From positions 1 through 41,657 of the forward strand of contig JBCCQN010000052.1 in NCBI GenBank assembly GCA_039024315.1: a stretch of DNA of 41,657 bases. Direction: 5' to 3'. Positions 34,039-41,657 of the stretch are shown here, piece after piece. This DNA is from JBCAWW01 sp039024315. GTDB taxonomy: Bacteria; Bacteroidota; Bacteroidia; J057. Numbering within the stretch: the stretch's first letter is position 1; every line of letters starts with the position of its first letter. The notes under the pieces are model-generated. The model searched no databases and had not been told where the DNA came from. It saw nothing but the letters and a program-made list of their open reading frames with translations. A program made the translations under genes and the position numbers.

Positions 34039-37000
34039 TTATCGGATCAGACTAACAGTCCCCCGCTGAAAATCCTCTCGCCAGCCCCCACGATCTCGAA
34101 AACGATAGCGCGCTACCCAAACATAAACTCCCTCTGGACAAGGCTGACCATTAAAGGTGCCATCCCAACTAGCCTCTTTCTCCCTGCTGCTAAACATAAG
34201 CCCACCCCAGCGATTAAAGATCTGAAAATCATAATCCAAGGGTTGGCAATCCCCAATTCCAGAAAAGCCTTCATTTAAGCCATCCTGATTGGGACTAAAG
34301 GCGGAAGGAAAAAAGAGGGGACAGAAACAAGGATACTCACTTATCTCGATTGTATCAGATAGGTTACCGCAGACCTCTGTATTTATATTTAGACTGTAGA
34401 TTCCTGGACGCTCAACAAATAGAAATGGTTCCGTGCTGCCATCTGACCAAAGCAAATCCAGATAAGGGGGTAGATCCGGCGACAATAACATCCCTCCATC
34501 AGGCGTACAATAAGCAGTATCAATCCCTAGGCTAAAAGGAGGCACTGCTTCAAATGTTACTTGTATTTCGTCAGTGGTAGCGCATTGTCCACGCGTTGCC
34601 CGAAGGGAATACAAAGCCGAAACACTAGCCGAAAGCTGCGCTTGCCTACTCCCATCCTGCCATAAATACTCTAAATCAGGAAGAGAAGCGTTCCCTAAGA
34701 GGAGACTCTGCCCTTCACATAAACTCGTATCAGGACCTAAATCGATGAGCGGAAAAGGCAAAAAACTGAGTTGGACAGAATCGCTAAAACTACAGCCACC
34801 TACATCTTGGGCTAGCCAATAAAGGCCGTCTTGATTAGCTAACAAACTCGGCTCAGCACTATTATCCGACCATAATAGAGTCCCTAATTGCCTATCTGGC
34901 ACCAACAGCACACTATCCCCTTCACAAAGACTAGAATCATTGCCCAAACTAAATACAGGCACTTCTGGGGTAGCGACATAAACAGAATCCTTGCTCTCAC
35001 ATAGGCTATCTGCTCCAACTAATTCATACCAACCTTCCCTAGCAAGCCAACGATCGGCACCCATCAAACCATCATTCCACTGGTAGCTCAAAGCAGGATC
35101 ATCCGTTACATCTAAGAAGACACTATCCCCTAAACAAAAGCGAAAACTATCCTCTACAATATTCACAGTAGGCGGCTCCACTACGCTTACAAAAATAGAA
35201 TCTGTATCATCACACAAGGGCGCAATCACCTGAACCCAATACCAGCCAGTAGTATCGATACTTAGGCTTAATTGATCGATATTGCCTTGCCAGAGATGTT
35301 GCGTTCCGGGGAAGCCGGGATCCAAAATCAAAGTCTCTCCTGCACAAATTGTCGTATCAGGACCTAGATCAACCGCCTCATCTTGGAGAATAAATAACTC
35401 CATGCTATCCCTCGCGGGACAAAAGCCGTCAAAGGTTTCTAACCAATAAATATTGGCCTGGTTGATCAACAAGGTATCCGCCATGCTGCCATCTGACCAA
35501 AGTGAACTTTGACCGATAATGGAGTTGCGCAAGGTCAAACTTTCCCCCAAACAAAGGGTCGTATCTGGACCGATCTCAGGCTTCTGGACCGCCCTTAGAT
35601 CGATGTTAACTGAATCTCGCACAAGGCAAGGAGTCAAGATTACTTCGACCGCATAAAGCCCACTATCCGCCACCGTCAAATCCGATTGCATACTACCGTC
35701 TTGCCAAAGGTAAGTAGCACCTTGCGTAAAGACATCCAGCAGGTATTGAGATTGAGGACAGATGCTAGTGTCAGGACCCAAGGAGATATTGGGGGGATTT
35801 ACGATAGCCAGATTTATGCTATCCGTATAGTCGCAAAAACTAGTGGAGGCGCTCAAAGTATAGATTCCGCCTTGCTGCAATACGATACTGGAGTCGGTAC
35901 TGCCTGTGCTCCATTGCCAGTTATTCACCCCTTGGGGAACGCTTAACTCCAGACTATCGCCTAAACAGATATTGGCATTGAGGCTCGGAAGCAAATCCAA
36001 ATCAGGATGGAAATCAATCACGATTGTATCTCGTCGAGGACAGCCGTTTTGTATCACCTCTAACCAATAAGTGCCCGCTTGATTGACTGTGATACTAGGT
36101 CCAGTATCATTAGTCGACCACAAATAAGTAGCGCTACTAGAAGGAATCACTCCTATCGTTAGGCTTTGGTTGGGACACAAAATTGTATCTGGCCCAAGGT
36201 ATAATTGTTCTTGAGGACAAAGCTCAACGATATTGGGCGTATAAGACTGTACAGTGGGCAAGGCTGGCGTAGAAAAGCCAAAAGCCGTTACACCAAGGCT
36301 AGGCTGAGCAATAGAGGGGGTAGTATTGAGGGTGGTGAGCGATTGTGGATACTCTTGGCAAAGTCCTCCGCTATTACCGGTGGAGTCCGTGAAAATCACA
36401 ATGGGATTTACGTTAAAATTAGCGGTATAAGTACTACTCCCCAACCAAAATCCACCTGCTAGATTGTTACCGATATTGTAGTGAGAAAACTGAAAATCCA
36501 CGTCTGCGTCTGGAGTGCCATAAGCAGTCGCCCAAAGAATATTGCCATTGTCATCTGTTCGAATGGCACAAAGATCCGTATCTCCTCCACCCAAATTATC
36601 GCCAAAAGCTCCTACGGCAAAGCCTCCACTGGGCACATTGATCACCTCAAAAGCTCGCTCCTCAGCATTCGTGCCATAGACTTTACTCCAGATTAAGTCG
36701 CCTTGCGGATCAAGACGCATAAACCAGTAATCATTTTGCGCCTGTAAGCCTCTCACATCGGTTTGGCCCACCACCATCAGGTCTCCATTATTGGCCACTT
36801 CAATCCCATGCAAAAAGTCTTGCGCACCTAACTCATAGGTTTTAAACCAATTGGGATTCCCTGTATTGAGATCTACATGCAAGACAAAGCCTCTGGAATC
36901 TGCACCACTGCTATAAGAATTGGTATTGCCGACACAAGCGATTCCTCCGGCCCCATCGTGCACCAGCTGTACCCCAAATTCACTCTCGACTCCCCCATAT

Positions 37001-37566
37001 TGGCGCTGCCAATTGATCCCACCATTGAGGTCAAGGGAAATCATCAAAATGTCAAAATTACCCTCTCCGTAGGAGACCGTGGTTCCAGAGATCAAATAAG
37101 CTTGGGGTAATCCGTTGGAGCGGACCTCTTCTACCGAAAAGCCAAACTCACCGCTCCCTCCTTGGAAGGTTTGATGCCAGAGGATATTGCCAGAACCATT
37201 GGTTTTGATAACGATAAGGTCTTCGCCTGTGGTCGAATTGATGATATTACCTGTCAGTAGATAGCCGCCATCCAAGGTAACGATAGCGTGAAAAAGCCAT
37301 AGCCCATCCCCAAAATTATAGGTCTTCATAAACTCCAAGTCCCCACAGGGATCAAGGCGCAGCATAAAACCCTCACTTTCGACGCCATTCCACTTTACCC
37401 CGCACATGACTACTCCGCCATTTGGCGTTTCGACCATACTCCGAACATCCATGGGGTCATTGTCGGGGATACTGCGCTGAAAGGGGATCTGAGCCTTCAG
37501 GAAAAGAGGACCGGCAAATAAAGCCAAACAAAGTAGTCTGATTATCGCGCGAGAAGTAGGATGCAT
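34039..37566 (-). CDS. Large T9SS type B secreted protein with nine Ig-like repeats
   Basis: A 1175-residue exported protein with a signal peptide (about 1-25). Residues about 30-430 are a beta-propeller-like region with repeats such as DGGYLLTGN / NGNILWHQTF. Then come about nine Ig-like repeats of roughly 75 residues, each starting like LGPDTTICAGETLILDP and continuing with LWSDGS, a Tyr-Trp segment and a Cys before DSI. The C-terminus is a gliding-motility-associated (CHU_C, type B) domain: PSAFSPNQDGLNEGF and FNRWGGLMFSS, from about 1085. Each repeat has two Cys, probably forming a disulfide. The next minus-strand gene ends 20 bases upstream, so the two are probably one operon. Confidence 0.85.
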   Translation of the reverse strand: MHPTSRAIIRLLCLALFAGPLFLKAQIPFQRSIPDNDPMDVRSMVETPNGGVVMCGVKWNGVESEGFMLRLDPCGDLEFMKTYNFGDGLWLFHAIVTLDGGYLLTGNIINSTTGEDLIVIKTNGSGNILWHQTFQGGSGEFGFSVEEVRSNGLPQAYLISGTTVSYGEGNFDILMISLDLNGGINWQRQYGGVESEFGVQLVHDGAGGIACVGNTNSYSSGADSRGFVLHVDLNTGNPNWFKTYELGAQDFLHGIEVANNGDLMVVGQTDVRGLQAQNDYWFMRLDPQGDLIWSKVYGTNAEERAFEVINVPSGGFAVGAFGDNLGGGDTDLCAIRTDDNGNILWATAYGTPDADVDFQFSHYNIGNNLAGGFWLGSSTYTANFNVNPIVIFTDSTGNSGGLCQEYPQSLTTLNTTPSIAQPSLGVTAFGFSTPALPTVQSYTPNIVELCPQEQLYLGPDTILCPNQSLTIGVIPSSSATYLWSTNDTGPSITVNQAGTYWLEVIQNGCPRRDTIVIDFHPDLDLLPSLNANICLGDSLELSVPQGVNNWQWSTGSTDSSIVLQQGGIYTLSASTSFCDYTDSINLAIVNPPNISLGPDTSICPQSQYLLDVFTQGATYLWQDGSMQSDLTVADSGLYAVEVILTPCLVRDSVNIDLRAVQKPEIGPDTTLCLGESLTLRNSIIGQSSLWSDGSMADTLLINQANIYWLETFDGFCPARDSMELFILQDEAVDLGPDTTICAGETLILDPGFPGTQHLWQGNIDQLSLSIDTTGWYWVQVIAPLCDDTDSIFVSVVEPPTVNIVEDSFRFCLGDSVFLDVTDDPALSYQWNDGLMGADRWLAREGWYELVGADSLCESKDSVYVATPEVPVFSLGNDSSLCEGDSVLLVPDRQLGTLLWSDNSAEPSLLANQDGLYWLAQDVGGCSFSDSVQLSFLPFPLIDLGPDTSLCEGQSLLLGNASLPDLEYLWQDGSRQAQLSASVSALYSLRATRGQCATTDEIQVTFEAVPPFSLGIDTAYCTPDGGMLLSPDLPPYLDLLWSDGSTEPFLFVERPGIYSLNINTEVCGNLSDTIEISEYPCFCPLFFPSAFSPNQDGLNEGFSGIGDCQPLDYDFQIFNRWGGLMFSSREKEASWDGTFNGQPCPEGVYVWVARYRFRDRGGWREDFQRGTVSLIR

Positions 37567-37586
37567 GCGAGTAGCCTTCTGATATT

Positions 37587-39203
37587 CTAACGGAAAAGAC
37601 TAAGTGATCCGCTGCTTTGGGTATCAATAAATCCCTCTCCATCCCAGCATCGATAATGGACCCAGTAATAATAGACGCCCTCTGGCAAAGCTTTGCCGCG
37701 GAATTGTCCTTCCCAGCGAGCTGCGACATTTTGGGTTTCGAATAAGGGGCGTCCCCAACGGTCAACAATGCCCCATTTAACGGCTTCCACCCCAGGGCTA
37801 AAATCAATCCACCACTGATCGTTGATGCCATCTCCATTGGGCGTGAATACATTGGGGATACGCTCGGTGCAATCGCAGTTTTGCATCATGACTTCGAAAT
37901 CGTCGCTGACCTCATAGCATTGGCTCAAGAGGATTAGGCTGTAGGTTCCCGCTTCATCTACCGAGAATGAGCGTTCGGCGGAGCCGTCTTGCCAAATATA
38001 ATCGGCCTCAGCAAAGTCATAAGTCAATACCAAGGGTGCGCCCTCACAAACTAAGGTATCAAAGCCAAAATCTTCGGCTGGCTTTTCAGGATAGCCCACA
38101 ACGATCTGATCAGTACGGCTGCAATAAGGACTAATAACCGTCAGCGCATAAGTCCCCGCTTGATCGATATATCTAAAGTTTTCTTTTGCACCATTTTCCC
38201 ATTCGTAGCGGAGGTTAGCCTGCGGCGGAACGCTTAAAATCCATGCCTCATCTGGGCACATCAAGGTATCTGGACCTAGGCCAAATTCAGGAGGAAGCTC
38301 TTTGTGTAAGTAAATACTATCCTTGAGCTGGCAGCCCTTACTATCGGTAAGCTCTACCCAATACCAACCAGAATCCTGCACCGAAATTGTCGGATTGGAG
38401 CTCATGTCAAACCATTCAAAGCCCGTCAATACTAGCTGCGAATTGAGGCTCAACTCAACAGATTCGCCTTGGCAAAAAGTGTCCTTAGCCGCAGTGATAT
38501 AGCTTTTGTCAGCCTGAAAGTCGCAAGGACTGACGATCACCTCATCAATGAAATAATAGGTACTACTAAACAAAGAATCCCAAACGCCGCCCGTTTTGAT
38601 AGTAGTATTTGGATCGTCTAAGAAATTGCCAATGGTAGCAAAACGCTCCCCTCCTTTTGCTTGGTAGGTTCCCTTGATGGTTCGCCAATTGGTGTAATTA
38701 TTGAGAAACTGCCCTTGTCGGTTCGCAACGGCAGGCGTATAAGGCAAGACATCCATAGAACCTACGGTATCCGTCAAAGCAAGCCCCAAATCATCACTGT
38801 AAAACTCAGCAGATTCGCCAGCCGATACCTGAAAACTCACATAATACCATTGGCCTGTATCCAAAGTTTGTGTGAGCTCCACCGATAAATATTCGCGATA
38901 ATTTTCCCAAGTACCATCATCACTTTGGAAGTAAGTCCGGATGCCTGCATATCCATTACCCAGCACGGGATACTGATCGCCCCAGCGATTGAGCGGCACT
39001 CCTGCCTGTCCCAGTCCGGCACACAAATGCGCGAAATCAACCGTCTTACCATTGGGAGAAAACCAAGGGGCGGCAAAAGCGATTTGCCCACGCGTATTGG
39101 GGCAGGTAGTGTAACTATCAAATTCCGGATTGGGAACTAGATTTTGGCCTTGGAGGAGATAGGGAATAAGGGCCAGTAGTACTAGTAGCAGGCTTTTGGG
39201 CAT
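37587..39203 (-). CDS. T9SS type B secreted protein with N-terminal jelly-roll-like domain
   Basis: A 538-residue exported protein: signal peptide (about 1-20, LLLVLLALIPYLLQGQ), an N-terminal domain (NLVPNPEFDSYTTCPNT ... ), a pattern I know from Bacteroidota surface/OmpA-type proteins and which may be carbohydrate-binding, then about three Ig-like repeats of the same kind as in the following gene (LGPDTLMCPDEAWILSV), and a type B sorting domain (PNVFTPNGDGINDQWW ... VDRWGRPLFET). The ATG at 39203 precedes the signal peptide. It is upstream of, and similar in design to, the 1175-residue protein. Confidence 0.85.
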   Translation of the reverse strand: MPKSLLLVLLALIPYLLQGQNLVPNPEFDSYTTCPNTRGQIAFAAPWFSPNGKTVDFAHLCAGLGQAGVPLNRWGDQYPVLGNGYAGIRTYFQSDDGTWENYREYLSVELTQTLDTGQWYYVSFQVSAGESAEFYSDDLGLALTDTVGSMDVLPYTPAVANRQGQFLNNYTNWRTIKGTYQAKGGERFATIGNFLDDPNTTIKTGGVWDSLFSSTYYFIDEVIVSPCDFQADKSYITAAKDTFCQGESVELSLNSQLVLTGFEWFDMSSNPTISVQDSGWYWVELTDSKGCQLKDSIYLHKELPPEFGLGPDTLMCPDEAWILSVPPQANLRYEWENGAKENFRYIDQAGTYALTVISPYCSRTDQIVVGYPEKPAEDFGFDTLVCEGAPLVLTYDFAEADYIWQDGSAERSFSVDEAGTYSLILLSQCYEVSDDFEVMMQNCDCTERIPNVFTPNGDGINDQWWIDFSPGVEAVKWGIVDRWGRPLFETQNVAARWEGQFRGKALPEGVYYYWVHYRCWDGEGFIDTQSSGSLSLFR

Positions 39204-39747
39204 GGTGTGCCTTAAGGTACAAAATTGACATTTTAACAAAAAAAATATCCCTAAATAAGCTCTCGGTCCCCTAGCTATCGGCTATCATCTCAAGAGAGCA
39301 ATCCACATCGGCAGTAGTTTACTAAAAGCAGTTTTTAGTAGAATTTTTTCGTTAGAAAGTGCCCTCACTCTGTTTCCTCTCCAGCGTCTAGGTCCTAATA
39401 TTAGATTTGCTATTGCACCATAAAACCAAGGGAACTAGGCTCAAGAATCTCCTAAAAAGGGCCGTTTGGAACGAAGAGTTCCTCCTTGGAGTACTACAAT
39501 CTCTACAAAACCAATTTTGATGCGTTTAACCTATATTCTTATTATCTTCTAATGCTTAGATTATTGCTAGCTTATTGGATTAAACGCAGCAAAATTATCA
39601 AGTGCCGATTCTAGCAAATAGAAGGACATTTCAGGTATTTTATTCGAGTTTCCGTATTACCGAAATCGGCTTTTACCATCGATAATCGCTGATTCAAAAT
39701 TTTGATACGTTCAACCTACTAACTTATTTTGCCTTTCAGCACACTTT
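39204..39747. other. Intergenic region with a three-copy ~20-bp repeat
   Basis: About 540 low-G+C bases between divergent genes, with no ORF. The repeat AATTTTGATGCGTTTAACC (39513-39531) recurs inverted at 39577-39595 (17 of 19 match) and directly at 39698-39716. The third copy begins with TTTTG, 20 bases before TATTTTG (39725-39731), so it might be the promoter of the gene at 39748. Confidence 0.5.
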
Positions 39748-41298
39748 ATGAAACTAGAGTCAAAACGCATTGCATTTTTCTTAAGCTTTCTATTTTCCAT
39801 ATTCTATATTTTTCAGCTTGACATATTGTTAAATGTACCAGCCGAAGATGCAGCGATTTTAATGCGATATGCGCAAAACCTAGGAGAAGGAGAAGGTATT
39901 GTTTGGAATCAAGGCAAATCGCCAGTTGATGGCGCAACTGATTTCCTCTTTTTAGTTTGCTTATCGAGCCTTTACAGAATCGGCTTTTCACTTTCTTTGG
40001 GAGTACAAATACTTTGTTTTTTAAGTCACTTTGGTTTTGCCGCACTTTTACTCCATCATTGGAGCAAGACAGAGACAGACCTTTCCTGGATCATTGTACT
40101 TAGTTTATTCATTCTCATTGGGAGAGGAGTTTATATCAGTGCTTCGTACTTTGGCACAGCATTTTTTACTTTTTGGGTCGCATTAAGTTGGAGCAACTGT
40201 TTGAGAATCATTAATATCAAAGCCAATCGCTGGCATTACTGGTGGTTTTCCATCTCTTGCTTACTGATGGGTTTAGCTCGACCCGAAGGAGTTATACTAA
40301 GTGTATTAATGCTGATTACAATCATCACAACCCAAGAAAAGGAGCAGATAATAGCATCATTGACATCATATGTTTATGTTTTCGGTTCTTTAGGAGTCGG
40401 CTATTTTATTTTGCGCTGGTATTATTTCGGATATCCTTTGCCTAATCCTTATTATGTCAAAGGTGGTGGATTAATTTATTGGGAAAGTCTTAGAGCTAGT
40501 ATCCTTCATGCAATAGCCGCCACCTTACCGTTTTTGGTCATACACCTAATTATCCTAATACAAGTTGGCAAGACGGCTTTGTTGAAAATGATTCCCTTTA
40601 TTGGAGGTGTATTGATGTGGATGTTTTTGTCAAACGAAATGAACTTTGGCGGTAGGTTTCAGTATCCCCTGCTTGCTCTATTGGCAATCGGATGGGAAGA
40701 TAAAGTTGACAAACAATTTTTAAGCCCATTTAATCGCAAAACTATATTGTATCATTTTTCAGTCTACCTACTAGGAGGCTTGATGCTATATTTTCAGCAT
40801 GGACGATTGTCTGAAAGACAATTACACCAAAGTGATGGCAGGGAATCTGTAGGGAAAATTTTGGCTCAATTCTCTGATCAAAATTATAAATTGGCTACTA
40901 CTGAGGCAGGTTTACTCCCCTTTTACAGTGGATGGCCTACGATGGATACCTGGGGATTAAATGATCAATACATTGCCCATAACCCTCCCCTTAATACGCA
41001 ATACTTAATAGAATGGCAACCCGATATAGTCTGCTATCATGGAGGACGAATCTCCGAAAAAGCAGCCTTAAAGCTAGATATTCAAGGAAAGAAATGGCAG
41101 CAGATGTTAGATACCATCCAGCATTTCCTAGATCAACAAAACTATTGTTTAATCTCTGCTTATGGCAAAGATTCTTCTGATTTACATTTTTACTATATCA
41201 ATCCACAAAACCCTGACAGCGAGCTCCTTACTCACGCTATTCGCACAATAGACTATCGATGGTTTGAGTCAGGAGAAATTTCACGGGATTTTAGGTGA
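39748..41298 (+). CDS. GT-C-type integral membrane glycosyltransferase-like protein
   Basis: A 516-residue inner-membrane protein with roughly nine or ten hydrophobic segments (for example 8-27, 71-85, 106-124, 147-163, 190-205, 255-272) and a soluble C-terminal domain (from about 360). The loop after the first segment, PAEDAAILMRYAQNLGEGEG followed by GATDFL, matches the DDA-x-x-RYA-N-G-x-G pattern of mycobacterial-type arabinofuranosyltransferases and other GT-C lipid-linked sugar transferases, where the acidic pair is catalytic. Substrate unknown. Sampled lines are about 33-36% G+C, lower than the neighbours, and a transposase follows, which suggests acquisition by transfer. Confidence 0.65.
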   Translation: MKLESKRIAFFLSFLFSIFYIFQLDILLNVPAEDAAILMRYAQNLGEGEGIVWNQGKSPVDGATDFLFLVCLSSLYRIGFSLSLGVQILCFLSHFGFAALLLHHWSKTETDLSWIIVLSLFILIGRGVYISASYFGTAFFTFWVALSWSNCLRIINIKANRWHYWWFSISCLLMGLARPEGVILSVLMLITIITTQEKEQIIASLTSYVYVFGSLGVGYFILRWYYFGYPLPNPYYVKGGGLIYWESLRASILHAIAATLPFLVIHLIILIQVGKTALLKMIPFIGGVLMWMFLSNEMNFGGRFQYPLLALLAIGWEDKVDKQFLSPFNRKTILYHFSVYLLGGLMLYFQHGRLSERQLHQSDGRESVGKILAQFSDQNYKLATTEAGLLPFYSGWPTMDTWGLNDQYIAHNPPLNTQYLIEWQPDIVCYHGGRISEKAALKLDIQGKKWQQMLDTIQHFLDQQNYCLISAYGKDSSDLHFYYINPQNPDSELLTHAIRTIDYRWFESGEISRDFR

Positions 41299-41309
41299 AG
41301 TTTATCTCT

Positions 41310-41657
41310 TAATAACTGATGTTACGCATGTAAAGTCGTAAATTCTATATTATGGACCAACAGCGGCTTTTAGATTTATATATCGATTTTTTATTGAGTA
41401 GCACCCGTCAAGCGAGTTCGACGATGATGTCAGCGGTCTTAGATTCGGAGGTGAGCCATGACCAGATTACCCGAATGTTGGATGATCCGACAGATGAGAT
41501 ATTTGGTCAAAAGTCCTACTGGAAACGGATCAAGTCTTTAGTACGGGAAGTTGAGGATCAAGCAGGCTGTATGCTCTTGGATGACTTGATAGAAGAAAAG
41601 CCTCATACCAAAGAGAGTTCTTTAGTTTGTTATCATCACAGCCATCTTCAAGGCCGC
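41310..41657 (+). mobile_element. Left part of an insertion sequence, cut by the window end
   Basis: The transposase start at 41352 is preceded by about 40 bases that should include the left terminal repeat, but the right end is outside the window so the boundary cannot be fixed. The start given is approximate. Confidence 0.45.
41352..41657 (+). CDS. DDE transposase, N-terminal part (truncated by window end)
   Basis: The first 102 residues are open to the window edge with no stop. Residues about 75-100 (GCMLLDDLIEEKPHTKESS) match the first catalytic Asp region of IS4/IS701-like DDE transposases (pattern DD...EKP.T, followed by H..SH..GR). The start is the ATG at 41352. Whether the copy is intact cannot be told. 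Confidence 0.75.
   Translation, partial: MDQQRLLDLYIDFLLSSTRQASSTMMSAVLDSEVSHDQITRMLDDPTDEIFGQKSYWKRIKSLVREVEDQAGCMLLDDLIEEKPHTKESSLVCYHHSHLQGR

Overview
The window looks like a chromosomal segment of a Bacteroidota bacterium, most likely in or near the Saprospiria (Saprospiraceae/Lewinella-like). The reasons are: type IX secretion (T9SS) C-terminal signals of both type A and type B, a fused lpxC/fabZ gene, an F1 beta/epsilon pair (atpD-atpC) separate from the other ATP synthase genes, a DUF2795 protein, BatA-type proteins, and promoter-like TTG / TAnnTTT(G/A) boxes. No tRNA, rRNA or CRISPR array was seen.

Layout. 1-5442: a 1776-residue secreted T9SS protein on the minus strand with a very glycine-rich core. 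5701-7591: atpD-atpC (minus) with a terminator. 7610-7770: an AT-rich divergent intergenic region with three perfect DnaA boxes, a possible replication origin. 7771-9947: a GT2 glycosyltransferase, a FecE-like ABC ATPase and a DUF2795 protein. 10201-17732: a plus-strand run with a BatA/vWA membrane protein, a dihydroorotase homologue that lacks most of its zinc ligands, then lpxD, lpxC/fabZ, lpxA (with an internal duplication) and an ABC ATPase; this is the lipid A first-steps cluster. 17873-24172: a secreted FG-GAP protein, an M20 dipeptidase, a YdcF-like protein, a minus-strand acyl carrier protein, YjbQ, a YbfF-like hydrolase and a small lipoprotein. 24284-24665: a MITE-like repeat unit. 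24784-28463: a LemA-like protein and two tandem OmpA/TSP3 outer-membrane proteins. 28521-30125: a GNAT acetyltransferase and an orphan TRAP substrate-binding lipoprotein (minus).

30240-34037 is the most interesting part: a compact sulfur-assimilation cluster, cysM - mec (JAMM protease) - cysO (ubiquitin-like sulfur carrier) - moeZ (E1-like plus rhodanese) - cysH (iron-sulfur APS reductase). It matches the CysO-thiocarboxylate cysteine pathway known from Mycobacterium. CysO here ends in Gly-Gly-Lys-Gln rather than Gly-Gly, so it should need trimming, and the JAMM protease next door is the obvious candidate. The cluster is preceded by a leader that can fold into an intrinsic terminator 8 nt before the cysM start, with a competing antiterminator pairing.

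34039-39203: two minus-strand T9SS type B secreted proteins built of Ig-like repeats. 39204-39747: a low-G+C intergenic region with three copies of a ~20-bp repeat (two direct, one inverted). 39748-41298: a low-G+C GT-C-type membrane glycosyltransferase. 41352-end: the start of a DDE transposase cut by the window edge.
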